Shown piece after piece: positions 27,147-35,621 of a stretch of 64,000 nt of DNA (positions are counted from its first letter, which is position 1; every line of letters starts with the position of its first letter). This stretch comes from JAQGMV01 sp963828715 (GTDB lineage Bacteria > Pseudomonadota > Gammaproteobacteria > Burkholderiales > SG8-41), in assembly GCA_963828715.1 (NCBI GenBank), contig CAWHFX010000002.1, positions 1 through 64,000 on the forward strand, given 5' to 3'. Position numbers and translations under genes: made by a program. The notes under the pieces are model-generated. The model did no database searches and was not told the origin of the DNA. It was given only the letters and a program-made list of their open reading frames with translations.

Positions 27147-28175
27147 ATGAAATCATTGTTGCGCATTGTCGCGGTCCTGTCGGCGCTCGTTGCCTCCGTG
27201 CCGGCGACCGGCGCCGAGAAGATCCACGAGCTCAGGCCGAGCGCGGCGACGGTCCACCGCGGTTATTACGATGCCACGCAGAAGCCGGTGCTGACCGTGG
27301 ATTCGGGCGACAGCGTGCGTATCTGGACCGCAGGCGGCAATCCCAAGTACGACGAGGCTCTGGGTGTGCCGAAGGAGAAGATCCCGCAGGAGCTCTACAC
27401 GGCCTACGAAGGCGAGAAAAGCGATCAGCGGCTCGACCACTGTCTCACCGGCCCCATCTTCGTCCGCGGCGCCGAGATCGGCGACACGGTAGAGGTGCGT
27501 ATACGCTCGATCGAGCTGTGGCTGCCGCTCGCGGCCATGAGCTTCCGTGCGGGGCGCGGATCGATTCCCGACGAATTTCCGTATTCGCGCGACCGCGTGA
27601 TGTGGCTCGACGTGAAGAACAGGACGCTCGATTTCGCGCCGGGCGTCGTCGTTCCCCTCACCCGCCCGTTCTGGGGCGACATCGGCGTGGCGCCGCCGGC
27701 GTCGATGGGACGCATCAACGCGAGCATTCCGGGCGTGCACGGCGGCAACATGGACAATCACGATCTCGTCGCAGGCACGAGTCTCTTTCTGCCGGTTCAT
27801 GTGCCGGGCGCACTGCTCTCCATCGGCGACGGCCACGCATCGCAGGGCAACGGCGAGGTCGGACAGTCGGCGATCGAGACGTCGCTGCAGGGCGAGATTC
27901 AGGTCGTCCTGCACAAGGGCAAGCGCCCGAGCTGGCCGCGCGCCGAAACGCCGACGCACTACATGGCCATCGGACTGCACGAGGACCTCAATCAGGCCGT
28001 CAAACTCGCGGTGAAGAACATGCTCGAGTTCATCGTCGAGACGAAAGGCCTCTCGCGCGACGATGCCTACATGCTGATGAGTGCATCAATGGATCTGCAC
28101 GTGACGCAGGTCGTGGACGGCGTGAAGGGCATACACGCAATGCTGCCGAAGGCGCTGTTCAGTAAGCGTCCGTAA
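27147..28175 (+). CDS. Secreted acetamidase/formamidase-family protein
   Basis: Protein of 342 aa. A signal peptide (about 1-22, VASVPATGAEK) precedes a complete acetamidase/formamidase domain: HELRPSAATVHRGYYDATQKPVLTVDSGDSV, LTGPIFVRGAEIGDTVEV, IPGVHGGNMDNHDLVAGTSLFLPVHVPGALLSIGDGHASQGNGE and a late LMSASMDLHVTQVVDGVKG. These motifs correspond to the metal and substrate site of the family, which hydrolyses small amides. Most known members are cytosolic, so export is unusual. ATG 27144 or 27147, both after GGGGGGA, can serve as start. Confidence 0.88.
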   Translation: MKSLLRIVAVLSALVASVPATGAEKIHELRPSAATVHRGYYDATQKPVLTVDSGDSVRIWTAGGNPKYDEALGVPKEKIPQELYTAYEGEKSDQRLDHCLTGPIFVRGAEIGDTVEVRIRSIELWLPLAAMSFRAGRGSIPDEFPYSRDRVMWLDVKNRTLDFAPGVVVPLTRPFWGDIGVAPPASMGRINASIPGVHGGNMDNHDLVAGTSLFLPVHVPGALLSIGDGHASQGNGEVGQSAIETSLQGEIQVVLHKGKRPSWPRAETPTHYMAIGLHEDLNQAVKLAVKNMLEFIVETKGLSRDDAYMLMSASMDLHVTQVVDGVKGIHAMLPKALFSKRP

Positions 28176-28255
28176 GTCGTCTGGTTCCGGAGGTGCAACC
28201 GTCATCAGCACGATCCGGAACGCTGCACCCGACGCGAGATGAAGGCGCTTCCCCA

Positions 28256-29257
28256 TCACTTCGGCGCGAACGGTCCGACTTCGGGTTTCGCCTGCGTGTT
28301 GTGAGCATCGCCCAGCTCCGCCCGCGCGCCGCGCCCGATCTGAGCGACCTCGTTCTGCGCCTGGAAGCACGTGAAGTCCGGGCGATCCTTCCAAGCCCAC
28401 GGACCGCAGAGCTTCTTGCCGGCCTTGATCGCCGCGTCGTGCACGATATTGATCGCACGCTCGTAATCGGGATCGCCCTGCCGATACCCCGAGAAGTTGC
28501 CGAGATCGCTGCTCGCCGCGAACACCGCCGTGACGCCGGGCACCTTCGCGATCTCGTCGGCGTTCCTGAGACCCTCGAGGGTCTCGATCATCAGTACCAG
28601 CACGAGGTTGTCGTTGATCGTGTTGCGGTAGCCGCCGGGCACGCTGCCCCACATGGCCGGATCGAATGCATTGCCGCCACCGAGACTGCGCCTGCCGAGC
28701 GGTGGGAAATACGCCCACTGAACGGCTTCGCGCGCTTCCTCGACGGTGTCCACGGTCGGCACGACCAGCACCAGCGCGCCGCCGTCGAGCGCATGCTGAA
28801 TCTCGCGCTCGTCGGTGTATGAGATGCGCACGCCCGGGACCGCTCCGGCATGGGGACACGTGCGCCACGCCCTCCAGATGCTGTCCCACGAGCCCGGCGC
28901 ATGCTGGACCTCGGTCCAGATGAAGTCATAGCCGGCATTCGCCATCGCGCAGTAGACGTTCGGGTCACTCACGTTCTGCACCGTGCCGCCGACGAGCTTG
29001 CCTCCCTGCATCAGCTTCAACTTCGCCGGGTTCCAGATCTTCGCTCCGGCCGGCGCATTGAACGCATTGCCGTACTTCCACTTCGCATCATCGAACGGCC
29101 CCTGATTGACCGCGCCCGGCTGCGCCGCCTGCCGCGCATTGCTGTCCTTGCCGGCGGGCGCGGCAAGCGGAAACGATTGTGCCGGCTCCGCTGCCGGAGC
29201 TGCGGACGTCACGAGCAGCATGACACAGCTCGTCAGCACGATAGACCGATAGCGCAT
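28256..29257 (-). CDS. Secreted HpaI-like aldolase/citrate-lyase-family protein
   Basis: Protein of 333 aa with signal peptide (about 1-22, LLVTSAAPAAEP) and a Pro/Gln-rich linker. The enzyme domain begins near residue 70: LKLMQGGKLVGGTVQNVSDPNVYCAMANAGYDFIWTEVQHAPG. The Glu-His equivalent of HpaI EMEH appears as TEVQH. VLVLMIETLEGLRNADEIAKVPG has the conserved Glu, and AASSDLGNFSG the late Asp. The start has GGGAGGA. Export of this cytosolic enzyme family is odd. It may be a binding protein or act on a periplasmic keto acid. Confidence 0.86.
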   Translation of the reverse strand: MRYRSIVLTSCVMLLVTSAAPAAEPAQSFPLAAPAGKDSNARQAAQPGAVNQGPFDDAKWKYGNAFNAPAGAKIWNPAKLKLMQGGKLVGGTVQNVSDPNVYCAMANAGYDFIWTEVQHAPGSWDSIWRAWRTCPHAGAVPGVRISYTDEREIQHALDGGALVLVVPTVDTVEEAREAVQWAYFPPLGRRSLGGGNAFDPAMWGSVPGGYRNTINDNLVLVLMIETLEGLRNADEIAKVPGVTAVFAASSDLGNFSGYRQGDPDYERAINIVHDAAIKAGKKLCGPWAWKDRPDFTCFQAQNEVAQIGRGARAELGDAHNTQAKPEVGPFAPK

Positions 29258-29344
29258 CGCGTCCTCCCTTGGCTCGCAGGCACGCAGGGAGTGTACGACA
29301 CATCTCAGTAGATCGGCGGCGGGCCGCCCCCTGACAGCGGCAGA

Positions 29345-30487
29345 TCAGGGTTCCTTGCCCGTGACGCGCTCGACCATGCGGTAGAGCGCAGTGATCTGCA
29401 CGCCGCTCTTGAACAGATAGTCGCGGTCGTAGCCATAGCCGAACCAGTTCCAGCAGCCCTCCGGGTTGAATTGCAGCCAGCCGCCCGGTGTCTGCGTGCT
29501 CATGTCTTTAGCCTCGAAGCTTCGTGCCTGCGGATACAGAACGACGATGCGATTCGCATCGGCCCACTCGTTCACGCCGACGTTCTTGTAGAACCGATCT
29601 TCGATCTCCTGCGCGGATTGCCTGCAGCCGTGCAGTGCGACGTGCAGCGCGCACTGGGGGGCGGCGCCCGGTTCACAGGCCTTCGGCACGTAGATATAGC
29701 CGACGTTCCACATGCCGTTCTCCGGCACGAGCCCACCGGGGACGAATTCGGCCTGAGAAAACTCGACGAAACGTCCCGAGAGCGTCGTGCTCGGCGGCGC
29801 GAGCTTGCCGTAGATGTGCTTCAGGATCTCCCCGGCCTGATCGTACTTGCATTGGTTGATGTACGGTGATCCGTTGGCATCGCACGGCTCGCCATACGTC
29901 TTCGTCACCCACGCGTGTCCCGCGCCGGGACCCGGCAGTCCGTCGATGCCGACGAATTTGACGTTCGCCTGCGCAACGCCGAGTTTGCGATACACGTCGC
30001 GCGCGCGTTCGACGGTGGCGGGATTCACCACGTGATCGCTGCGGCCGGTGAAGATGTACACGCGGGCGCGCTTCAGTCCGCTCAATGGATCGATTGCACC
30101 GCGTCTGGCGAAGTCCTGTGCACGCTGCACGTAGGTTGCGGCGGGCTCCAGCAGGGTGGGCGCGCTCATGCAGGGGCCCACGGCCACCGACGCGAGCGCG
30201 AGCGGCGCGCCTTGGTTGTCGACAAGGCGGACCGCACATCCGTAGAGACCACCGGCCACGATGCCCACGCCCATGATGAGACCCGAATGAGCGAGGTGTA
30301 ACTGGTTGGCCATGAACGCGCCGGACGAGATACCCGAGACCGATACCTTCGCCGGGTCGATCGGATAGCTGCCGAGACGTTCCTGCGCCGGCGCGAGCGT
30401 CGCCAGCAGGCACGGCAACAAGAGAGCGGCCGCTGCCAGCCGCCGAACGTTGTCGAGCGAAAGCGACACGCTCAATACTCGATGCAT
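29345..30487 (-). CDS. Extracellular PHA/PHB depolymerase-like esterase
   Basis: Secreted alpha/beta hydrolase of 380 aa. The signal peptide ends near LATLAPAQE. The nucleophile motif is VSGISSGAFMANQLH (GxSxG) unusually near the N-terminus, as in type-2 catalytic-domain PHB depolymerases. CALHVALHGCRQSAQEIEDRFYKNVGVNEWAD is the oxyanion-region signature, and GCWNWFGYGYDRDYLFKSG the conserved C-terminal motif. It cleaves poly-hydroxyalkanoates or short-chain esters. It lies 56 bp downstream of a phasin gene on the same strand, supporting a link to PHA turnover. Confidence 0.9.
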   Translation of the reverse strand: MHRVLSVSLSLDNVRRLAAAALLLPCLLATLAPAQERLGSYPIDPAKVSVSGISSGAFMANQLHLAHSGLIMGVGIVAGGLYGCAVRLVDNQGAPLALASVAVGPCMSAPTLLEPAATYVQRAQDFARRGAIDPLSGLKRARVYIFTGRSDHVVNPATVERARDVYRKLGVAQANVKFVGIDGLPGPGAGHAWVTKTYGEPCDANGSPYINQCKYDQAGEILKHIYGKLAPPSTTLSGRFVEFSQAEFVPGGLVPENGMWNVGYIYVPKACEPGAAPQCALHVALHGCRQSAQEIEDRFYKNVGVNEWADANRIVVLYPQARSFEAKDMSTQTPGGWLQFNPEGCWNWFGYGYDRDYLFKSGVQITALYRMVERVTGKEP

Positions 30488-30543
30488 CGCATGAGACGGA
30501 ACGTCACCGCACGCTGACGGTGGTGGAGTCGGTCAGGGTACGG

Positions 30544-30963
30544 TCAGTGGCGGATGCCGATGGACGGCTGCGCGTCGATCACGGTCGCGGCGAACGACTG
30601 CATTTCACCCAGCGCGGCATAGGCGCGGTCCTGGATGATCCTGGCCGCGTCCGCAGCATTACGCGCGCTCAGCTCGCTCAGAATGTTGCTGAGTGCCGTC
30701 GCGTTCTGCATCCATTCGCGCAGCGCGTCGAAGGCTTTACGAACGACTTCCTTCGGATCCTGCTCGCCGATCACGTCGCCGTACGCCTTCGCCGACTGTT
30801 GGAACATCGATCTCACGGCTTCGGCTTGTTGCTGAGCAAACGAAAGCGTTCCGCTGGCGGTGGCCTGCGCCGCGGCGGACAGCGCCTCGACATTCCTGAG
30901 ATAGAAGTTCCCGGCGAAACCGGACTGGCTGGTCAGCGCGGGCAAGCTGTCGGTGGGATCCAT
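30544..30963 (-). CDS. Phasin family protein
   Basis: PHA-granule surface protein type, 139 aa from MDPTDSLPALTSQ. It is mostly amphipathic helix: NFYLRNVEALSAAAQATASG, FAQQQAEAVRSMFQQSAKAYGDVI, EVVRKAFDALREWMQNATALSNILSELSARNAADAARII. These are typical of the phasin_2 family. The longer upstream extension has no family likeness, so ATG 30963 is used. The adjacent depolymerase supports the assignment. No PHA synthase is in the window. Confidence 0.85.
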   Translation of the reverse strand: MDPTDSLPALTSQSGFAGNFYLRNVEALSAAAQATASGTLSFAQQQAEAVRSMFQQSAKAYGDVIGEQDPKEVVRKAFDALREWMQNATALSNILSELSARNAADAARIIQDRAYAALGEMQSFAATVIDAQPSIGIRH

Positions 30964-31414
30964 GGAAGACTCCGCTCGAGGGGTCAGAAGCACTCTGACG
31001 TTGCGGTGCAACATACCTTGATTGGAGGCCCCTGACAAGGCGCGAAGATAGGCCCCTCGAATCAGTGGTTTGCGCAGTGCATCATAAGCTCCAGCTGTCC
31101 GAACCTCGCCGCTTTCCATCGCCGCAGCCCTCGTACTCTCGGACGAGAGTTCTTACGGAACCGGCGTTCGAACGTTACGTTCGCGACAGACCGCGGACGG
31201 TGGAGCAGTGCCTGCCGCGTGCGCGGGAGTAGCGGAGCGGTCGTGGCGACCCGGAAGCGGGCTGAGGCACGCGCGTTAGAACCGCGGTCTTACGCACGCC
31301 TACGCGGTCGGATCCCCGTAAACGGGCGCGTCGCAGGCTGGAAGAGGGGCCCCTTTGGGGATCTGACGCCGGAGACGCGCAAGGATCGGCATTCGACAGG
31401 CGCGCCGCTCACCA
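30964..31414. repeat. Gene-free region with one copy of a dispersed hairpin repeat
   Basis: About 450 bp without a supported gene. At about 31128-31196 it carries CCTCGTACTCTCGGACGAG, followed by AGTTCTTAC and GTTACGTTCGCG. This matches the repeats at 63795-63882 and 63898-63977 and, in reverse, 52012-52093. CTCGT and ACGAG can pair around an eight-base loop. Nothing recognisable is seen in the remainder. Confidence 0.65.
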
Positions 31415-32386
31415 TCAGGGTGCTAAGCCAGTCATCTTCGCGATTGGGCCCCACTTCGCGAGCTCGTCGCGGATGAACTGCGTCGCCTTCTGCGGATCGG
31501 AATCGGTGACCGGATCGAATCCGATTACGAGCAGATCCTTCTGAAAGGATGCGTCGCTTACGACTTTCGTCGTCGCCTGATAGAGCTGCTCCACGACCGG
31601 CTTCGGTGTGCCGGCCGGTGCGGCGAGCAGGACGCAGGAGTACGAAACCATCTTCGGCACGCCCTGCTCGATCGCCGTAGGTATGTCGGGCGCCACTTTC
31701 GAACGCGTCTCGCTGAACGCGGCAAGAGCCCTCAGCTTGCCCGCACGGTGGTGGGGAATTGCGGTGCCGAGCGCCATCACGCCCATCGGCACCTCGCCCG
31801 AGATCACGTCCACGACGCTGTTGCCGCTGCCGCGATAGGGCACGTGCACCATGTCGAGCCCTCCCGCCTGCTGTTTGAAGAGCTCTCCCGCAAGATGAAG
31901 AATGCTTCCCTGGCCTGACGAGCCGTACGAGAACTTGCCCGGCATAGACTTCACACGCTGGATCAGTTCGGGCAGCGTTCCCGCGATCGTCGGATGCACC
32001 GCCAGAGAGGAGGTGTTCGTGCCGAGCAGCGCGATGTTGGCGAAGTCCCTGAGCGGGTCATAGGCGACGTTCTTCATGGTGAGCACGTTGAGCACGTGCG
32101 TCGAGACGGTGCCGAAGATCAGCGTGTAACCGTCCGGTTTCGCCCGTGCGACCTCGGCTGCCGCGATGGAACCCGCTCCGCCGGCGCGGTTGTCCACGTA
32201 AACCGACTGGCCGATGAGCGGCGTCAACGCGATTGCGAAGCGACGCGCAGCAGCATCGGTCGAAGCGCCGGGCGCGAAAGGTGAGAGCAGCCGTATCGGC
32301 CGCTCGGGATATTTCTCCTGCGCCATGACCGCACAAGGCGCCAGCACTGCCAGGACAAAACCCACAAGCACCGTCGTCTTCGTCAC
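31415..32386 (-). CDS. Bug/TctC-family periplasmic receptor
   Basis: Receptor of 323 aa starting at GTG 32386 with AGGAG upstream; the signal peptide ends LAPCAVMAQ. Core: YVDNRAGGAGSIAAAEVARAKPDGYTL, VHPTIAGTLPELIQRVK (HPSLP changed to HPTIA), MVHVPYRGSGNSVVDVISGEVPM and RSKVAPDIPTAIEQGVPKMVSY. It is followed upstream by a CGTCAC-rich gap and the enoyl-CoA hydratase gene, and may belong to that degradation region. Confidence 0.93.
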   Translation of the reverse strand: MTKTTVLVGFVLAVLAPCAVMAQEKYPERPIRLLSPFAPGASTDAAARRFAIALTPLIGQSVYVDNRAGGAGSIAAAEVARAKPDGYTLIFGTVSTHVLNVLTMKNVAYDPLRDFANIALLGTNTSSLAVHPTIAGTLPELIQRVKSMPGKFSYGSSGQGSILHLAGELFKQQAGGLDMVHVPYRGSGNSVVDVISGEVPMGVMALGTAIPHHRAGKLRALAAFSETRSKVAPDIPTAIEQGVPKMVSYSCVLLAAPAGTPKPVVEQLYQATTKVVSDASFQKDLLVIGFDPVTDSDPQKATQFIRDELAKWGPIAKMTGLAP

Positions 32387-32449
32387 GGTTCACATCTCCT
32401 CAGCCGGCGCTCCTACTGGTGCCTGAGCGCGGAGCGACGGTGGTTTGTC

Positions 32450-32516
32450 GTCAGTCGTCACCCGTCACCCACGATTCACGATCCACGACTCACGAGCCAC
32501 GAGTCACCGTCCTCAG
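32450..32516. repeat. Short CGTCAC/CACGA-rich low-complexity stretch
   Basis: The gap between a Bug gene and the enoyl-CoA hydratase gene contains repeated GTCACCC, CACGATTCACGA and CACGAGTCAC words. It is like the longer run at 4380-4540. No gene or regulatory element is recognised. Confidence 0.6.
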
Positions 32517-33374
32517 TCAATCCCCTTCGAATACCGGTCGCTGCTTGGCGACGAACGCCTTGTACGCGCGTTCGTAGTCCTTCGTCTGCATGCAGATGGC
32601 CTGCGCCTGTGCCTCAGCTTCGATCGCGTCGTCGATGCCCATGCTCCACTCCTGGTGAATGCAGCGCTTGGTCATCGCGTGCGCGAACGTCGGTCCGGAC
32701 GCGATCGAGCGCGCGAGTGTCTGTGCCTCCGAGAACAGCGCGTCGGGTGCGCAGAGCTTGTTGTAGAAGCCCCAGCGCTCGGCCTCGGTACCCTCCAGCG
32801 AACGTCCCGTGTAGAGCAGTTCGGCTGCGCGACCGGCACCGATGATACGCGGCAGGATGTTGCAGGCGCCCATGTCCGCACCCGCGAGGCCCACGCGAAC
32901 GAAGAGGAAGGCGACCTTGCTTTGTGCCGTGCCGTAGCGCAGGTCGGAGGCCATCGCCATGATCGCCCCCGCTCCGGCGCAGACGCCATCCACCGCGGCG
33001 ATGATCGTTTGCGGACAGGCCCGCATCGCCTTCACGAGATCACCCGTCATGCGCGTGAATTCGAGCAGTCCGGGCATGTCGTCGTTGCGCTGCATCTCGA
33101 CCAGCGGCCCGATGATCTCGTGCACGTCGCCGCCCGAACAGAAATTGCCGCCGGCGCCTGTCACGACGACCACTTTCACCTGGTCCGCATACGTGAGGTT
33201 GCGAAATGTGTCGCGCAGCTCTGCATAGGATTCGAACGTGAGCGGGTTCTTGCGCTCGGGGCGATTGAGGGTGATCGTCGCGACTTTCCCGTCGAGCTGC
33301 CACAGGAAGTGCTTCGCGTTGAACGTTTTGAAATCGATGCCGGGCGGGCGGAAACGGTGCGCGGTTTCGGTCAT
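32517..33374 (-). CDS. Enoyl-CoA hydratase/isomerase family protein
   Basis: Crotonase-fold enzyme of 285 aa. VATITLNRPERKNPLTFESY is the family N-terminus. GAGGNFCSGGDVHEI (near residue 70) and DGVCAGAGAIMAMASD (near 125) form the oxyanion hole, and GLAGADMGACNILPRIIG replaces the usual GLxPDxG region, so the second catalytic acid is uncertain. It hydrates or isomerises an unsaturated acyl-CoA. ATG 33374 lies 9 bp from a palindrome shared with other genes of this region, so TetR-type repression is likely. Confidence 0.92.
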   Translation of the reverse strand: MTETAHRFRPPGIDFKTFNAKHFLWQLDGKVATITLNRPERKNPLTFESYAELRDTFRNLTYADQVKVVVVTGAGGNFCSGGDVHEIIGPLVEMQRNDDMPGLLEFTRMTGDLVKAMRACPQTIIAAVDGVCAGAGAIMAMASDLRYGTAQSKVAFLFVRVGLAGADMGACNILPRIIGAGRAAELLYTGRSLEGTEAERWGFYNKLCAPDALFSEAQTLARSIASGPTFAHAMTKRCIHQEWSMGIDDAIEAEAQAQAICMQTKDYERAYKAFVAKQRPVFEGD

Positions 33375-33382
33375 GATCACTC

Positions 33383-33400
33383 CATTAACAGCGGTTAGGT
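33383..33400. promoter_or_regulatory. Putative TetR operator, copy 1
   Basis: CATTAACAGCGGTTAGGT matches the shared 18-base pattern ATTTAAYNGCGNTTAAAT found at four promoters. It lies just before the enoyl-CoA hydratase start codon. TAAC and GTTA form the inverted halves here. Confidence 0.55.
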
Positions 33401-33431
33401 ACACTCGCGCGTCGATCGCGTCTCGTGCGCT

Positions 33432-33555
33432 CTTGTTGAGGAGCGCAAGCGTCTCGACGCCGTAGTTCTGAGCCAGGGCACACGGTGCCGCGGTCGAAGG
33501 GAAGAACCATTCGGCGGTTCACCCTTCGAGACGGCCGTCCAGCGGCCTCTTCAGC
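33432..33555. repeat. Palindromic repeats of the GTGCTGAGGAGCGC family
   Basis: TTGAGGAGCGCAAGCGTCTC at about 33436-33455 and CCTTCGAGACGGCCG followed by GCGCGAACGG at about 33512-33551 are variants of the repeat seen at 1927-2056. They fill the gap between the SDR and enoyl-CoA hydratase genes. Confidence 0.6.
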
Positions 33556-33589
33556 GCGAACGGATCGTCAACGAATGGTGGCCCCAAAG

Positions 33590-34357
33590 TTACGGCATGA
33601 AAAACCCGCCCGTCACGTCGATGACGGTCCCGGTGACGAACGATGCCGCATCGGACACGAGAAAGCGCAGCGCGCCTGCAACGTCGTCGGTCGTTCCGAC
33701 CCGCCGCAACGGCGTGCGTACGATGTACTGCCGGTCGATCTCGTCCTCGTTCGCGAATGTCGCCGCCATCGCCGTCTTGATGCGTCCGGGCGAGATGCAG
33801 TTCACGGTGATGCCGTACTCGCCGATCTCTCCCGCGAGCACGCGCGAGAAGCCGATCAGACCGGACTTCGATGCGGCGTAGCAGGCGCTGCCGAATCCGG
33901 TGTACATGCGTCCGGACTGCGAGGCCATGTTGATGATGCGTCCCCACCGATTGCGCTTCATGAGCGGAATCGCCGCACGCGACACGAGGAAAGCGCCCGT
34001 CAGGTTGACCGCGACCGTTTGCTGCCATGCGTCGAGGGGGGTTTCCTCCACACGGACGCTGCGCCCGGCAACGCGCGGAGCGATACCGGCATTGTTGACG
34101 ACGACGTCGAGACGCCCGAAGCGCGCGTCGATCTCTTCGAACATGCGGTTGACCGCGCTCTCGTCCGCAACATTTCCGGTGATACCGCTCACGTCCGCAC
34201 CGGCTTCACGCATCGTGCTCACGGCTGCGCTCACGGCTTCGGCACGCTGTCCGTTGACGATCACGCGCAAGCCGTCCAATGCAAGCGCCTGTGCTAACGT
34301 GAAGCCGATGCCCTGATTCGCACCGGTGACCAACGCTACTCTGCGATTGTCAGGCAA
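33590..34357 (-). CDS. SDR-family NAD(P)-dependent oxidoreductase
   Basis: Classical short-chain dehydrogenase of 255 aa. The cofactor motif is VTGANQGIGFTLA (residues 10-22), the structural NNAG appears as VVNNAGIAP near 88, and the active-site YxxxK as YAASKSGLIGF near 158 with a Ser in NMASQSGR. The start is TTG 34357 with GGAGTGG upstream; no ATG fits. It may act as a 3-hydroxyacyl-CoA dehydrogenase beside the hydratase and dehydrogenases around it. It is divergent from the acyl-CoA dehydrogenase with a putative operator between. Confidence 0.92.
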   Translation of the reverse strand: MPDNRRVALVTGANQGIGFTLAQALALDGLRVIVNGQRAEAVSAAVSTMREAGADVSGITGNVADESAVNRMFEEIDARFGRLDVVVNNAGIAPRVAGRSVRVEETPLDAWQQTVAVNLTGAFLVSRAAIPLMKRNRWGRIINMASQSGRMYTGFGSACYAASKSGLIGFSRVLAGEIGEYGITVNCISPGRIKTAMAATFANEDEIDRQYIVRTPLRRVGTTDDVAGALRFLVSDAASFVTGTVIDVTGGFFMP

Positions 34358-34390
34358 TGCGTACCACTCCGGCGATCCGCTTGCAGGTCC

Positions 34391-34408
34391 ATTGAATGGT
34401 CGTTAATC
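34391..34408. promoter_or_regulatory. Putative TetR operator, copy 2
   Basis: ATTGAATGGTCGTTAATC fits the shared pattern with two changes. It lies 33 bp before the SDR start and 55 bp before the acyl-CoA dehydrogenase start, so it could control both directions. Confidence 0.55.
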
Positions 34409-34463
34409 TAATTCGCGCCAAGATAGGGGAACTCCCGGTGCCGAGTCAATACGACGTTTGCCC

Positions 34464-35621
34464 ATGAGCTTCGCGTTGGAGCAGGAGCACCGGCAGATCC
34501 AGGCGCTCGTGCATCGCGTCGCGCACGAGAAAGTCGCACCGCGGGCGCATGCGATCGACCGCAGCGCCGAGTACCCGCAGGACATGTTCGAGCTCCTGCG
34601 CGAGCTCGGTTTCTTTGCGCTTCCGTTTCCGAAGACGTACGGCGGCAGCGGCAGCACGCTCGCGGCGAGCATCGTCGTCGAAGAGCTGGCGCGCGTGTGC
34701 TACAACACGGCGTATCTCCTCGTCGTCCAATGGACGCCGATGGGCGCGGTGCTGGCCTGCGGTACGGACGACCAGAAGTCGCGCTATCTGCCGGAGCTTG
34801 CAGCCGGACGCATGCGCGGCGCGATCGCGCTCACCGAATCGCAAAGCGGCTCCGATGTGGCGGGCATCGAAACACGCGCACGCCCGGTGCCCGGCGGCTA
34901 TCGCCTGAGCGGCTCGAAGATCTGGTGCACCGGCGCGCCGGTCGCGGATTTCATTTTCGTCGGCGCGAAAACAGGCGAGAGCAAAGGCAGGGGCAGCATC
35001 AATCTCTTCATCGTGGAGACGAATGCGAAGGGACTGGAAATCGGCCGCAAGGAAGACAAGTTGGGCGCGCGCGGCGTGCCGTCGTGTCCGCTCTTTCTCG
35101 ACGACGTCTTCGTCCCCGAGCAGAACCGGCTGGGCGAAGAAGGCAAAGGGTTCAAGGCCGTGATGGAGACTTTCAATGCCGCACGGCCGATCCATGGCGC
35201 ACGCGGCGTCGGACTCGCGCAGGGCGCGATCGATCACGCCATCGAGTTCGTGCAGCAAAGACACGCATTCGGACAGACCGTCGCGGAGTTCCAGGGCATT
35301 CGCTGGATGATCGCCGACATGGCGATGCAGACGGAAGCGGCACGCAGCCTCGTCTATCGCGCCGCCGCGATGGTCGATGAGGGCACAGGCGGCAACGAGC
35401 TTGCGCCCTTCGCCGCGATGGCCAAATGCTTCGCGAGCGATGTCGCAATGAAAGTGACGACGGATGCGGTGCAGCTCTTCGGTGCTGCGGGCGTCTCCGC
35501 CGAGTTTCCGATCAATCGCTATATGCGCGACGCCAAAGTGCTGCAGATCGTCGAAGGCACAAACCAGATCCAGCGCAACATCATCGGTAACGCGCTGCTT
35601 GGACGGGCCCCGCGTCGATGA
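34464..35621 (+). CDS. Acyl-CoA dehydrogenase
   Basis: FAD-dependent flavoprotein of 385 aa. Domains in order: N-terminal helices (1-120), beta domain with AIALTESQSGSDVAGIETRA and GGYRLSGSKIWCTGAPVADF (120-230), and C-terminal helices with FGQTVAEFQGIRWMIADMAM, QLFGAAGVSAEFPINRYMRDAKVLQIVEGTNQIQRNII. The EGTNQIQ segment contains the usual catalytic Glu region of short-chain types. ATG 34464 (MSFALEQEHRQ) is used. Its stop overlaps the next gene (ATGA), beginning a five-gene operon. Confidence 0.95.
   Translation: MSFALEQEHRQIQALVHRVAHEKVAPRAHAIDRSAEYPQDMFELLRELGFFALPFPKTYGGSGSTLAASIVVEELARVCYNTAYLLVVQWTPMGAVLACGTDDQKSRYLPELAAGRMRGAIALTESQSGSDVAGIETRARPVPGGYRLSGSKIWCTGAPVADFIFVGAKTGESKGRGSINLFIVETNAKGLEIGRKEDKLGARGVPSCPLFLDDVFVPEQNRLGEEGKGFKAVMETFNAARPIHGARGVGLAQGAIDHAIEFVQQRHAFGQTVAEFQGIRWMIADMAMQTEAARSLVYRAAAMVDEGTGGNELAPFAAMAKCFASDVAMKVTTDAVQLFGAAGVSAEFPINRYMRDAKVLQIVEGTNQIQRNIIGNALLGRAPRR

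Noticed and set aside
28184..28221. Hairpin GTTCCGGA / TCCGGAAC between convergent genes as a terminator.
   Set aside because: The loop is 22 bases, there is no T-tract, and alternative pairing is possible, so the call was too weak.
31200..31414. Possible tRNA or small RNA in the gene-free region after the phasin gene.
   Set aside because: No T-loop GTTCGAATC-type box or cloverleaf pairing was found; only a repeat is supported.
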